Assembly (NCBI GenBank): GCA_964480365.1
Contig: CAYZPM010000016.1
Coordinates: forward strand, 1-64,000
DNA from: CAIQPV01 sp964480365
Lineage (GTDB): Bacteria; Pseudomonadota; Gammaproteobacteria; Burkholderiales; Gallionellaceae
Reading direction: 5' to 3'
Length of the DNA: 64,000 nucleotides
Under the pieces are notes generated by a model. The model was not told the DNA's origin. It did no database searches and saw only the letters and a program-made list of their open reading frames with translations. Made by a program: the position numbers and the translations under genes. Positions 33,392-41,469 of the stretch are shown here, one piece after another. Each line of letters starts with the position of its first letter. The stretch's first letter is position 1.

Positions 33392-33552
33392 GTTTCCGGC
33401 GTTAGCTCTCGGCTGTCTGGGTTATTCTTTTATCAAACAAGATAGGCGGCTAGCCATGCAAATGATTTACCAACATTGTCTTTATAGACTGTGATCCATT
33501 TCCAGACATCCAAAAGTGAGTTTGGCTCGCCGTGAGCGGCATCTCGCCCAAC

Positions 33553-33741
33553 TTATGAAAGCATCGTAGCAACATAGCTAAGAACTGCGGATGTTGACAG
33601 GAAGCTGCCTGCCACGGTGGCGTCATGTACCGAAGCGTCGTGAGATAAACCCTTCCTCCGGCTTTGCCAATATTCAATGCCAGTAGACAGAATGATCAGA
33701 ATAGCTACGGATGCTGTTGCTAGAAGAGTAAGATTATTCAT
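33553..33741 (-). CDS. 62-residue membrane protein behind a c-di-GMP riboswitch
   Basis: Starts MNNLTLLATASVAILIILSTGIEYWQ-type, with one strong membrane helix (about 3-22), a basic turn (SRRKG), then a second weakly hydrophobic stretch (VAGSFLSTSAVLSYVATML). The start is secured by AAGGAG 7 bases before the ATG. The GEMM aptamer at 33838-33918 lies about 100 bases upstream on the same strand, so c-di-GMP should control its expression. After its TAA the same frame is open for 39 more codons to a TGA at 33433-33435, with plausible protein sequence (LLDVWKWITVYKDNVGKSF), suggesting a longer ancestor or a second cistron. Function unknown. Confidence 0.65.
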   Translation of the reverse strand: MNNLTLLATASVAILIILSTGIEYWQSRRKGLSHDASVHDATVAGSFLSTSAVLSYVATMLS

Positions 33742-33837
33742 GGGTACTCCTTAAGGTTAATGTTTCAACAATCTAAACCTGCGGACGCACGCCGATGACA
33801 CACAAATCACATGGTGAACTTCTGTGATCCCTTGATT

Positions 33838-33918
33838 CTGGCAGTCCCGCTATCTTAGGAGGCCTCTCCCTTAGACCGGTAACTTTGCGTCCCTACCTTT
33901 CGATAGGCTTGCCTTTGC
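33838..33918 (-). ncRNA. Cyclic di-GMP-I (GEMM-I) riboswitch
   Basis: Minus strand. Closing stem GGCA/TGCC (33910-33913 with 33840-33843), then a 6-bp stem CCTATC-GAAA-GGTAGG with the GNRA loop. The highly conserved GGGACGCAAAG follows, then ACCGGTCTAA starting the second hairpin that ends at AGATAGCGGGACTGCC. This matches the Vc2-type aptamer in order and spacing. The base matching ligand contact G20 (the G before CAA) is G, which favours c-di-GMP over the A-type cGAMP variants. No terminator is visible before the downstream ATG, so translational control is more likely. Confidence 0.88.
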
Positions 33919-34261
33919 AGATATTAATTTCACTTTGTTACAGATCTAATCCAATCATCAAATGATGGTTGATCTTTTTGTTATGGTATTTATTCTGGAT
34001 CAATCAAGCTATAGGACGCATTGATAATTTGCCATCAGAGTTTGTCCTATATTCCCAGTCAGACAAATTCTTTAACCATGGCGCTAATCAGTGGGAGCGG
34101 CATTCATGCTGATAATCTTGCTTGAATGTTTATGCGAGATGGCGAATTAATTGAGCACAAGTAACCATATAAATTCGTTCGTCTATCCATTCAATCATTT
34201 TGCATTCCAGAAAACGGTCACAGCTTAATAAACGGTTTCTCTTCATTTTATGTTGATTCAT
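33919..34261. other. Intergenic region upstream of the riboswitch
   Basis: AT-rich, no convincing gene. It contains an AATCATCAAATGATGGTT near-palindrome (about 33953-33970) and one copy of the 50-bp element shared with 35661-35711. The riboswitch transcript must start here. Confidence 0.5.
34032..34081 (-). promoter_or_regulatory. Copy 1 of a shared 50-bp element with inverted repeat
   Basis: Contains TTTGTC (34041-34046) and GACAAA (34062-34067), a perfect inverted repeat spanning 27 bases around TATAT/CCC, flanked by CCATCAG on one side and TTAACCATGG on the other. Nearly the same 50 bases recur at 35661-35711. It lies about 115 bases upstream of the riboswitch on the minus strand, so it looks like an operator or extended promoter. 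Confidence 0.6.
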
Positions 34262-35443
34262 CTACTGTATTCTGGCCGCTGCTTCTTCCTTAGGTGTCGG
34301 GCTATGATCAAGTGAGAAAGTTATTGTAGAGGCAGATGCAGGCTCGCCATGCTTACTCTTCAATTTGATGTTCAAACGCAATTCATTGGCTGACTCGGCG
34401 TTGCGTATGGCGTCTTCGTAGGAGATTTGCCCATCCTCATAGAGATCAAACAGTGCCGCGTCGAATGTACGCATACCAAGTTCTTTGGATTTCTCCATCA
34501 GACCTCTGATTTCATGAAACTCGCCTTTGAAAATCCGTTCGGAAATAGCCGGTGTGTTTAGCAGTATTTCAAAGGCCGCCTTGCGTCCTTTTCCATCTAT
34601 CGTGCGTACCAGACGTTGAGAGATAATCGAACGCAAATTAGCAGAAAGATCCATCAGTAGTTGATTGCGACGCTCTTCAGGGAAAAAGTTGATGATGCGG
34701 TCTATTGTCTGGACAGAGTTGTTGGCATGCAGTGTACCCAGGCACAGGTGGCCGGTCTCGGCGAAAGCGATGGCGAGCTCCATGGTCACGGCATCGCGTA
34801 TTTCACCGATCAGGATTACGTCGGGCGACTGGCGTAGGGTGTTTTTTAGCGCGTGATGCCAGCTGTGTGTATCCACGCCCACTTCGCGGTGCGTGACCAG
34901 TGAGAGCTTGGATTGATGCACATATTCCACAGGGTCTTCGATCGTGATGATATGCCCTTTGGAGGTGCTGTTGCGGTGACCGATCATGGCCGCCAGCGTC
35001 GTTGATTTTCCAGATCCCGTACTACCCACGACCAACACCAGCCCACGCTTGTTCATAACGGTCCGTTTGACAACCTCCGGCAAGCCGAGTTTTTCGAAAC
35101 TCGGGATTTCTGTGGGAATAGCACGGATGACCATGCCCACATGTTGCTGCTGCATAAACACATTCACACGAAAACGTGAACCGGTGGGTATGGATACCGC
35201 AAAGTTGCATTCCATCTCCTTGGCAAATTCATCGCACTGAGTTTCGTTCATCATGGCATGAGCCAGCTTGCGTGTAGTGTCTCCGGTAAGCTTCTTGTTG
35301 GACAAGGGCTGCATTTCGCCGTTAACCTTCATGCTGGGGGGAAAATCATGGGAAATGAACAAATCGGATCCGCCAGCGTTACACATCTGGGTCAACAAGT
35401 TATAAATGTACATCTTGGATTGTTCGTCGATAAGAGATGACAT
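34262..35443 (-). CDS. PilT/PilU-family twitching ATPase, orphan
   Basis: 393-residue hexameric secretion-type ATPase. Walker A GSTGSGKST at residues 140-148, Asp-box HIITIEDPVEY, Walker B region DVILIGEIRD at 208-217, and the His box HLCLGTLHANN. The N-terminal GGSDLFISHDFPPSMKVNGE is PAS-like and typical, and the extended C-terminus (to HSPTPKEEAAARIQ) suggests PilU rather than PilT. It would power type IV pilus retraction. It stands alone, away from any pilus gene in this window. The element at 35661-35711 is about 220 bases upstream. Confidence 0.9.
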   Translation of the reverse strand: MSSLIDEQSKMYIYNLLTQMCNAGGSDLFISHDFPPSMKVNGEMQPLSNKKLTGDTTRKLAHAMMNETQCDEFAKEMECNFAVSIPTGSRFRVNVFMQQQHVGMVIRAIPTEIPSFEKLGLPEVVKRTVMNKRGLVLVVGSTGSGKSTTLAAMIGHRNSTSKGHIITIEDPVEYVHQSKLSLVTHREVGVDTHSWHHALKNTLRQSPDVILIGEIRDAVTMELAIAFAETGHLCLGTLHANNSVQTIDRIINFFPEERRNQLLMDLSANLRSIISQRLVRTIDGKGRKAAFEILLNTPAISERIFKGEFHEIRGLMEKSKELGMRTFDAALFDLYEDGQISYEDAIRNAESANELRLNIKLKSKHGEPASASTITFSLDHSPTPKEEAAARIQ

Positions 35444-35893
35444 CGTATTATCCTCACAAAGTATACAAAAATTCGTTGTTCATCCAAGGCCAAATGTAAT
35501 CACCGCTTCCTTCTTCACGGATGCGTTATTCTCAAGTCTGTTCGGGAGATAGAACGCCCTGCTGATTCTGCAAGTCGCCTCTGGGGGGATTCTGACAGTG
35601 CGAGTGTTTTTAAAACATCAGTGCTTTGCTTGATAAGCGTTAAGTAAATTCGGTAATAGTCCATCAGTGTTTGTCCTATATGCCCTGTCAGGCAAATACC
35701 TAAAACCGTGGATATGGATTATTCAAGCATATGCGTAGTCTTAAATTTCGCCATGACCAATGAACTCTTTCAGCGCTTGAATAACCCTATTCTGGAAAAC
35801 GCTGGATTAACCTTGAATCTGTGGCTGGAAGGACTGCAGCATAGCCTGAAATTAGGCGTGGAGCATTCTATGATAACTCTTCTCTATTCTATC
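35444..35893. other. 450-base spacer upstream of the pilus ATPase gene
   Basis: Leader and promoter region of the pilU-like gene, including the 50-bp shared element. A plus-strand frame at 35708-35905 (65 codons) could encode a small helical protein but has no ribosome-binding site and its start overlaps the shared element, so I do not call it. Otherwise nothing seen. Confidence 0.45.
35661..35711 (-). promoter_or_regulatory. Copy 2 of the shared 50-bp element
   Basis: Same layout as 34032-34081: CCATCAG, TTTGTC (35670-35675), TATAT-CCC core, GGCAAA (35691-35696, one mismatch to a perfect repeat), then TAAAACCGTGG. The inverted repeat spans 27 bases in both copies. Located upstream of the pilU-like gene. 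Confidence 0.6.
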
Positions 35894-36310
35894 TTAGGGC
35901 AATAACTGTGGGTTCCATACGACTTCCCACAGATGCATATCAGGGTCTTGAAAATATCCGGCGTAACCACCCCAAAAAGTGTCCTGAGCTGGTTTCACGA
36001 TAGTTGCTCCGGCATTTCTCGCTTGCTCCATAACCGTATCGACTTCTGACTTGGACGAAACGTTATGTCCAAGCGTGAACTCAGTTGGATTTGGGCTGCC
36101 GAGCGGAATGCCCGAGTCGTGAGAAATACTCTTGCGAGGCCAAATTGCAAGCTTCAAACCCGCCTGTAAATCAAAAAAAGCTACGGCTCCATGCTCGAAC
36201 TCTTTGCCGATAATGCCTTCCGTCTTAAAACCCAGGCCGTTGCGGTAGAACTGAAGAGCCCGCTCAAGATTATCAACACCGATAGTAATTACGGTAATTC
36301 GCGGTTTCAC
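35894..36310 (-). CDS. VOC-family (glyoxalase/bleomycin-resistance fold) protein
   Basis: 138 residues with two beta-alpha-beta-beta-beta units: ITVITIGVDNLERALQFYRNGLGFKTEG and the second unit ending GGYAGYFQDPDMHLWEVVWNP. Conserved metal-site Glu/His positions are partly present (HLWEVVWNP). Members bind metals and act as lyases, dioxygenases or resistance proteins; this one is a typical free-standing member and the substrate cannot be told. Confidence 0.85.
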   Translation of the reverse strand: MKPRITVITIGVDNLERALQFYRNGLGFKTEGIIGKEFEHGAVAFFDLQAGLKLAIWPRKSISHDSGIPLGSPNPTEFTLGHNVSSKSEVDTVMEQARNAGATIVKPAQDTFWGGYAGYFQDPDMHLWEVVWNPQLLP

Positions 36311-36382
36311 GAAGTGTCTCCTTTCAGGTAATGTCGAATCAGCTTAGTCCACGCATTATCTTCACCTGGCAACTTCCTTGTT

Positions 36383-36694
36383 TCAAAGTGAATGTATATC
36401 TTTCAAGCCTTGCTTTATTTCTTGCATGAGGTTCGCGGAAAAATGCGGGTTGAAGTTATTGAGGGCCAACACCGTCAGTGCAGCAACGATTATCGGTTGG
36501 ATCAGGAAAAAAACGGCGATGCCGCATATCGCAAAAAGGAACTTTATCCTTTCCCCTGTTCGATACATGAGTCGAAGATGCGCCATAATTTTAGGTGCTT
36601 GCTTACGTAGAGCAGCAATTTCACCAACCATCAGAAAAAAGGCGAGGACGAAGCCAGCCATTACGCTGATATACATTTCTATTGGAATATTCAT
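36383..36694 (-). CDS. Two-helix membrane protein, unknown
   Basis: 103 residues with two membrane segments (about 6-27 MYISVMAGFVLAFFLMVGEI and 50-78 IKFLFAICGIAVFFLIQPIIV) separated by a basic loop. It lies directly after the DUF2461 gene (3-base gap) on the same strand, so they are likely cotranscribed. Unrecognised. Confidence 0.55.
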   Translation of the reverse strand: MNIPIEMYISVMAGFVLAFFLMVGEIAALRKQAPKIMAHLRLMYRTGERIKFLFAICGIAVFFLIQPIIVAALTVLALNNFNPHFSANLMQEIKQGLKDIHSL

Positions 36695-36697
36695 TCT

Positions 36698-37372
36698 TTA
36701 ATATTGAATGCCCAGAGCTTCACACTGAAACTTCATGAAAGGAGCCGTTACAGCAAATCGCTTGCTGGCCAATTTTACCAGTCCGCCACCCGTGACCTCT
36801 GCGATAGACAAGGGCGCTATTGCGATAAAATCTTTGCGCTTTAAATCCTCAATGGCTGGATGCTTTGCATCGTAACCTCGTGGTGGTCGCGTTAGGCTGT
36901 CACCCGCAAGTTCCCATTGTGCGACAAATTTTCTATCGTTACGCGCAGAAAACCATTTCTCAGATTTCTTCGCAATTAGATCGCGTAACTGTCCCAGAGC
37001 ATCAGAATCTGGATGCCAACAACCAACCGCGAAAAAACATTCGTCAGTGGCGATATGCACATAAAAGCCAGGTGCATGAACATCCTTGCCCAGAGAGTGC
37101 CGAAATTGAATGCCGATGTTGGTTTTATAGGGTGTCTTATCACGAGAGAAACGCGTGTCACGATATACACGCATTAGTGAGCCACCGACCTTGCGAGGTT
37201 CTGCACGAAAGCTGGGGGCAAATGATTTTAGTGCCGGTTCCATTGCCTCGATAAAATCCAATGCTGGGCCACGCACCAAGGATTCATAGCGCGACTTGTT
37301 AGCCTCAAACCACGTCCTGTCATTGTTGGCTGCCAGCTCGTCCAGAAAATTGAAGGTGGCTTTGTTGAACAT
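36698..37372 (-). CDS. DUF2461 family protein
   Basis: 224 residues. Characteristic start FNKATFNFLDELAANNDRTWFEANK, then the RVYRDTRFSRDKTPYKTNIGIQF motif (about 68-90), FYVHIATDECFFAVG, and a C-terminal KRFAVTAPFMKFQ. The family is widespread and uncharacterised. No signal peptide. Confidence 0.88.
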   Translation of the reverse strand: MFNKATFNFLDELAANNDRTWFEANKSRYESLVRGPALDFIEAMEPALKSFAPSFRAEPRKVGGSLMRVYRDTRFSRDKTPYKTNIGIQFRHSLGKDVHAPGFYVHIATDECFFAVGCWHPDSDALGQLRDLIAKKSEKWFSARNDRKFVAQWELAGDSLTRPPRGYDAKHPAIEDLKRKDFIAIAPLSIAEVTGGGLVKLASKRFAVTAPFMKFQCEALGIQY

Positions 37373-37448
37373 AAAGGGAAAAGAATTCCAGTAAATTAAT
37401 GCCAGTTAAATTTCTGCACATCAAATTGATACTCGAAAGTGGGCAGAC

Positions 37449-38093
37449 TCAATTAATATCGATTTTCTCGACCCAAAACAATTCACAAGAACCGCCCCCA
37501 GTATCCGTTCTTGAGAGCGAGCTTTGCCAATGCCAGCCATCATTTGCGTCTACTCTGACCAGGTAGCCCCTCATTTTCACAATATCGTCCTTGCTTACGC
37601 TTAATATTGATTTTTCTATGTCTTTGCTAGCCGGAATGATATGCGTGTTGGCGCTATGAGACTCTATAACTTCGCGTGGCAGGGGAAGGCTGTCAGCCGA
37701 CCAGTGATACCATCTGTGAGATTGAGAAATATTAATTTTCTTTAATATCTCCTCATTACTCATCGGCCCCCACCCAAGGACGAAATCTGCAGGTGATAGC
37801 TCTGATTCTCGACCTATACTGTAAGTCTCAACGCCCAATATTTTTGCTTCAAGCTCATATTTTGCTAGCGCATGTATTTTGTATCCGTTCTGAGTCCAGT
37901 CTTCGATTCTGGCATTTTCTTGAATGGGGTCATTACTGATCGATGCACTAATATTTGAAAGGTCAGCAATCGGAGGATTTCCAACATTTACTTTGCTTGA
38001 GCATGCTATTAAAAGCAAAAATATCAGCCCGATTAAAACATTAACCGTCCGGTCAATAAAGATTCTTGGCAGTAATTCTTCTTTTTGCATCAC
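37449..38093 (-). CDS. Conserved membrane-anchored protein, unknown
   Basis: 214 residues. N-terminal hydrophobic segment ending in LLLIACSS (about 20-34) could be a lipoprotein signal or an anchor; the n-region is unusually long and mixed. The rest matches a recognisable proteobacterial family of unknown function (LAKYELEAKILGVETY, DFVLGWGPMSNEEIL, SANTHIIPASKDI, MRGYLVRVDANDGWHWQSSL, SCELFWVEKI). Function unknown. Confidence 0.7.
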   Translation of the reverse strand: MMQKEELLPRIFIDRTVNVLIGLIFLLLIACSSKVNVGNPPIADLSNISASISNDPIQENARIEDWTQNGYKIHALAKYELEAKILGVETYSIGRESELSPADFVLGWGPMSNEEILKKINISQSHRWYHWSADSLPLPREVIESHSANTHIIPASKDIEKSILSVSKDDIVKMRGYLVRVDANDGWHWQSSLSRTDTGGGSCELFWVEKIDIN

Positions 38094-38141
38094 AGAATAA
38101 TTCTATGAATTAATTACGTAGTGGAATGGCTATGGGTTTCA

Positions 38142-38615
38142 TCAGAGGCTGCGAATTTTCTTCAACAGGGAGGTAGTCGAGCGATCATACATAAAAGGAA
38201 TACTACGCACCGTGCCGCCCCAGCCTTGCACTTCACGTGCGCCGACGATCTTGTCCGGAGTCCAGTCACCACCTTTCACCAACACGTCGGGGCGGCAGAC
38301 GAGGATTAATTCCAGCGGCGTGTCTTCGTCGAAGGGCACGACAAAGCTGACCGATTCGAGCGCAGCGAGCACGGCCATGCGGTCTTCCTGCGTATTCACC
38401 GGGCGGTCATCGCCCTTACCGAGGCGCTTTACCGAGGCGTCGCTGTTCACGCCCACCACCAAGGCCGCGCCTAAGGCGCGAGCCTGCGCGAGGTAGGTGA
38501 CATGGCCACGGTGTAGTACATCGAAGCATCCATTGGTGAATACCAGCGGACGAGTTAGTGCTGCGGCGCGCACCGCAAAATCGGCGCGCGGACAGATTTT
38601 TTGCTCGAAGTTCAT
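38142..38615 (-). CDS. hldE2: D-glycero-beta-D-manno-heptose 1-phosphate adenylyltransferase
   Basis: 157-residue nucleotidyltransferase, the RfaE domain II as a separate protein, making ADP-heptose precursors for the LPS core. TNGCFDVLHRGHVTYLAQAR is the HxGH-type ATP-binding motif (about 27-46). RSTTSLLKKIR closes the family pattern. The kinase half (HldE1) is not in this window. With the SIS isomerase 600 bases away this suggests heptose synthesis. Confidence 0.9.
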   Translation of the reverse strand: MNFEQKICPRADFAVRAAALTRPLVFTNGCFDVLHRGHVTYLAQARALGAALVVGVNSDASVKRLGKGDDRPVNTQEDRMAVLAALESVSFVVPFDEDTPLELILVCRPDVLVKGGDWTPDKIVGAREVQGWGGTVRSIPFMYDRSTTSLLKKIRSL

Positions 38616-38639
38616 TACTTGATGAAAACCAAATATTTT

Positions 38640-39224
38640 CTAATCGAGATACTCGAACACTTTGACCACGCGCTGCACGCCGCTCGTGGTGCTGGCAATC
38701 TCGGTGGCTGTATCAGCCTCCTTGTGATAAACCAAACCCATCAGGAACACCACGCCGTTCTCGGTGACCACTTTCACATGGTCGGGCTGGAATACTTTGT
38801 TATTGACGAAGCGCACCTTCACATCGCCGGTGATAATGCTGTCATTGCCGCGCGAGGTGAGGCCAGTAGTACCGGACACCACCAACTCGTTACTGACTGC
38901 TTTTACATTAGCCACGCTCTCTACGATTTTCGCAATATCGACCTTGGCTTCTTCATTGGGTACTTCGCCTGTAACCAGCACATGACGGTTGAAGCTGGTG
39001 ACATTCACATGTGCGGTATCTTTGTACTTGTTGCCGATCAGGTTAGCCGCTTTGTCTTCGATGCCTTCATCTTCGATGTAAGTGCCTGCAGTGCGGCGGT
39101 CAGCCGCCATCAGCGCACCGGTGCCCACCCCTGCGGCAACTACCGGGAAGCAGCCTTGCAGCGAACCGAGCACGGCAACGAGAAATAGATAATTGAAATA
39201 CTTGGGATAATTAAAATGACGCAT
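38640..39224 (-). CDS. dolP: BON-domain lipoprotein, DolP/YraP-like
   Basis: 194 residues with lipobox LGSLQGC (lipidated Cys about residue 27) and two BON domains (about 50-115 and 125-190; HVNVTSFNRHVLVTGEV, VKVVTENGVVFLMGLV). DolP supports outer-membrane integrity and BamA in E. coli. Its ATG shares one base with the stop of the SIS gene, matching the diaA-dolP pair in enterobacteria. Confidence 0.88.
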   Translation of the reverse strand: MRHFNYPKYFNYLFLVAVLGSLQGCFPVVAAGVGTGALMAADRRTAGTYIEDEGIEDKAANLIGNKYKDTAHVNVTSFNRHVLVTGEVPNEEAKVDIAKIVESVANVKAVSNELVVSGTTGLTSRGNDSIITGDVKVRFVNNKVFQPDHVKVVTENGVVFLMGLVYHKEADTATEIASTTSGVQRVVKVFEYLD

Positions 39225-39814
39225 TATTCACCTCCTAACAGTAAATGATCGATGGCATCGCACAGGCAATGAAGAATAAGCAGATGCACTTCCTGGATGC
39301 GCGCTGTGCTTTCAGCGTGGACACAAAGATGGAAATCATTCGCTTCGAGCATCTCTCCCATTGTGCCACCTTCGCGCCCGGTAAGGGCGATTACGCGCAT
39401 GTCGCGTTCGTGCGCAGCATGGACGGCCTCGACTACGTTGATCGAATTGCCACTGGTGGAAATAGCGATCAGCACATCGTCTGCCATGCCTAGCCCGCGC
39501 ACCTGCCGGGAAAAGATCTGGCTGTAATCGTAATCGTTGGCGATGGAAGTCAACACCGAGCTGTCGGTAGTCAGTGCGATAGCAGCCAATGCAGGACGTT
39601 CGATTTCGAAGCGGTTGATCAGTTCGGCGGCGAAGTGCTGTGCGTCGGCGGCAGAACCGCCGTTGCCGCAGGCCAATATTTTCCCGTCGTTCATCAGGCA
39701 CATCACCAATGCCTGAGCGGCGTCGGCTATGGGTTGCGCTAAAGCGTCTCTTGCCTGCAACTTGGTTTGTACGCTGTCGTCGAAGTGTTTGTGAATTCTG
39801 TTGGTCAAATCCAT
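39224..39814 (-). CDS. gmhA: SIS-domain phosphoheptose isomerase (GmhA/DiaA type)
   Basis: 196 residues. SIS fold with LACGNGGSAADAQHFAAEL (about 47-65), LIAISTSGNSINVVEAV, and ARIQEVHLLILHCLCDAID near the end, which carries the catalytic Glu/His pair of sedoheptulose-7-phosphate isomerases. Neighbours split the call: dolP and yraN favour the DiaA (DnaA-binding) paralogue, hldE2 favours GmhA. In many betaproteobacteria one gene is annotated as both. Confidence 0.82.
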   Translation of the reverse strand: MDLTNRIHKHFDDSVQTKLQARDALAQPIADAAQALVMCLMNDGKILACGNGGSAADAQHFAAELINRFEIERPALAAIALTTDSSVLTSIANDYDYSQIFSRQVRGLGMADDVLIAISTSGNSINVVEAVHAAHERDMRVIALTGREGGTMGEMLEANDFHLCVHAESTARIQEVHLLILHCLCDAIDHLLLGGE

Positions 39815-39857
39815 GATGATGAAGGTCTGTTGCGATGAGTGCGGATATTACCCGAAA

Positions 39858-40202
39858 TCAGGCGCCAAAGGCATTCTTGAGCCATTCGATATCGCTGCCA
39901 TCCACTGTTTGCAGCAACACCGCATCGAAGCGGCAAGGCGGGATGCGCCCCAGCGCGGCGAGGTAATGTTGCGCGGTGCGCACCAGCTTGGCCTGCTTGG
40001 GCGCATTGATGCTGGCGGCTGCACCGCCAAAATCGCCTCGGCTGCGCAGGCGTACCTCGGCAAATACCAGCGTGTTTCCGTCTTGCAGGATCAGATCAAT
40101 CTCGCCGTAGCGGCAGCGGTAATTTTGTTGCAGCAGCTTAAGGCCGTGGCGTTGCAGGAATTGCGCCGCCAGTTGTTCGGCCTGCGCACCGCGAGAACTC
40201 AT
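39858..40202 (-). CDS. yraN: YraN/UPF0102 endonuclease-like protein
   Basis: 114 residues from ATG 40202 (MSSRGAQAEQLAAQFLQRHG). Longer readings run into intergenic repeat-like DNA. The core NYRCRYGEIDLILQDGNTLVFAEVRLRS has the Holliday-junction-resolvase-like D..ExR pattern. Function unknown, but conserved beside lpoA and diaA. Confidence 0.88.
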   Translation of the reverse strand: MSSRGAQAEQLAAQFLQRHGLKLLQQNYRCRYGEIDLILQDGNTLVFAEVRLRSRGDFGGAAASINAPKQAKLVRTAQHYLAALGRIPPCRFDAVLLQTVDGSDIEWLKNAFGA

Positions 40203-40299
40203 TGCGTTAATGTGAAGCTCGCGTAGCGATTCGATTGCCTCCTCGCTCGCTTGCGGGAGAGGATTGAGGTGAGGGAAACGGGCATGGCAAATTTCATTG
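40203..40299. other. Short spacer with repeat-like sequence
   Basis: About 97 bases between lpoA and yraN. CCTCACCTCAATCC and GCGAGCGAGGAGGC-type stretches (minus strand) resemble dispersed GC-rich intergenic repeats similar to the sequence at the scpA/scpB junction. Confidence 0.4.
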
Positions 40300-41469
40300 T
40301 CAGGGGTAGTCGCTCGTCCTGCCCGTTGGGGCTGCATCAGGAGCGGACGCAGGAGAAACACCGCTTGCCGCCGCCGCTCTGGCGGCAGCCAACGCCGCCT
40401 CCTGTGCGGCAATTTCTTCCGGGGTAAGGCCGCGTCCCTGCCAGAACTGAGCCGGGATGGCTTCACGCTGGAACTGATGATGGGCGTTCAGGGTGATACG
40501 TCCGGTCACTCCGTCCAATGGCAAGCTGCTGCGGTAACTGTTGTCGAGCATCATTTGTAGCAGGCGGAAAGCGTCGATGCCGAGCGCGTAAAACCGTTCC
40601 ATATCCGGCTCCAGCGGCGGGTTCGCGCGCGGATAAATCATCACCGCCGGGTGGTCGGGCTGCAACAACCACGGCATGTCAATAAAGCGAATGTCATTGA
40701 GGTCAAAGTTGGTCAGCGTGTCGGTATTGCCGTTAAACAATTGCGAAGTGGAGTAAACCGGCAGGGCATTGTTCAGATAGGGGCGGATCAGATGCGCCGT
40801 TTCGGCATCGGCCGCAAGAAACACCATGTTGCCCTCCGTCGCGGGCAGGTCGGCAAGCACAGAGGAATCATCCTGATACAGAATTTCTTTGGCGATACTG
40901 CCACCATGTATTTTCCATTCATCGGCAAAGGCCTGCGATAAGCGCTTGGATAACGGCGTGCCGCTGCTGACTATGCTTGCGCTATGCAAACCGGCAGAGG
41001 CAGCAAGTTGTGCGATCTGGCGCGCTTCCATTTCTGCGGTCAGGCCGAAAAAATATAAATTATCCGCGCCTTTGCCCTCGGCGAAGTTAAGTGCCAGCGT
41101 CGGCACCGTGATGCCAGCATAGCCCGCCAATGCCGCCACACCGTTGCGCGTCAGCGGCCCGACCACAGCGCGTGCACCACCTGCAACGGCTTGCTGGTAA
41201 AGCGCGGTGATCTCCTTGCTTTCATCTTCACATTCATACACTCGCACTGGCAGGGTTTGCTTCTGATTACTAGCCGCCGCCAAAAAGCCTTGCCGCACGG
41301 CCTCCGCCGCGCGCCCAAAGGCTTCCGACTTGAGCGGCAATAACAACGCAATGTGCGGCACGGGTGGCACGGCAACGGCGGAAGCGGCAGGAGCCGCATC
41401 AGTAGCATAAGCCAGGCCGCTCACGTATAGTGCCGCGACCAGAAAGAAACAAAAGGAAATACGTTGCAT
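40300..41469 (-). CDS. lpoA: LpoA-like penicillin-binding protein activator
   Basis: 389 residues from ATG 41469 (MQRISFCFFLVAALYVSG), an export signal without an evident lipobox. The body is a periplasmic-binding-protein fold (VPHIALLLPLKSEAFGRAAEAVRQGF) like the C-terminal domain of LpoA; the N-terminal TPR domain of E. coli LpoA is absent, as usual outside Gammaproteobacteria. LpoA stimulates PBP1A. The 3' end is Ala-rich. The gene is divergent from rsmI, and the two starts overlap by 6 bases. Confidence 0.82.
   Translation of the reverse strand: MQRISFCFFLVAALYVSGLAYATDAAPAASAVAVPPVPHIALLLPLKSEAFGRAAEAVRQGFLAAASNQKQTLPVRVYECEDESKEITALYQQAVAGGARAVVGPLTRNGVAALAGYAGITVPTLALNFAEGKGADNLYFFGLTAEMEARQIAQLAASAGLHSASIVSSGTPLSKRLSQAFADEWKIHGGSIAKEILYQDDSSVLADLPATEGNMVFLAADAETAHLIRPYLNNALPVYSTSQLFNGNTDTLTNFDLNDIRFIDMPWLLQPDHPAVMIYPRANPPLEPDMERFYALGIDAFRLLQMMLDNSYRSSLPLDGVTGRITLNAHHQFQREAIPAQFWQGRGLTPEEIAAQEAALAAARAAAASGVSPASAPDAAPTGRTSDYP

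Noticed and set aside
35708..35905. 65-codon plus-strand frame near the shared 50-bp element
   Set aside because: No ribosome-binding site, and its start lies within the putative regulatory element. Too weak to call.
28144..38100. Integrated mobile island at tRNA-Asn
   Set aside because: The AT-rich content fits, but no integrase, transposase or second copy of the tRNA 3' end was found, so only the tRNA and the atypical genes are reported.
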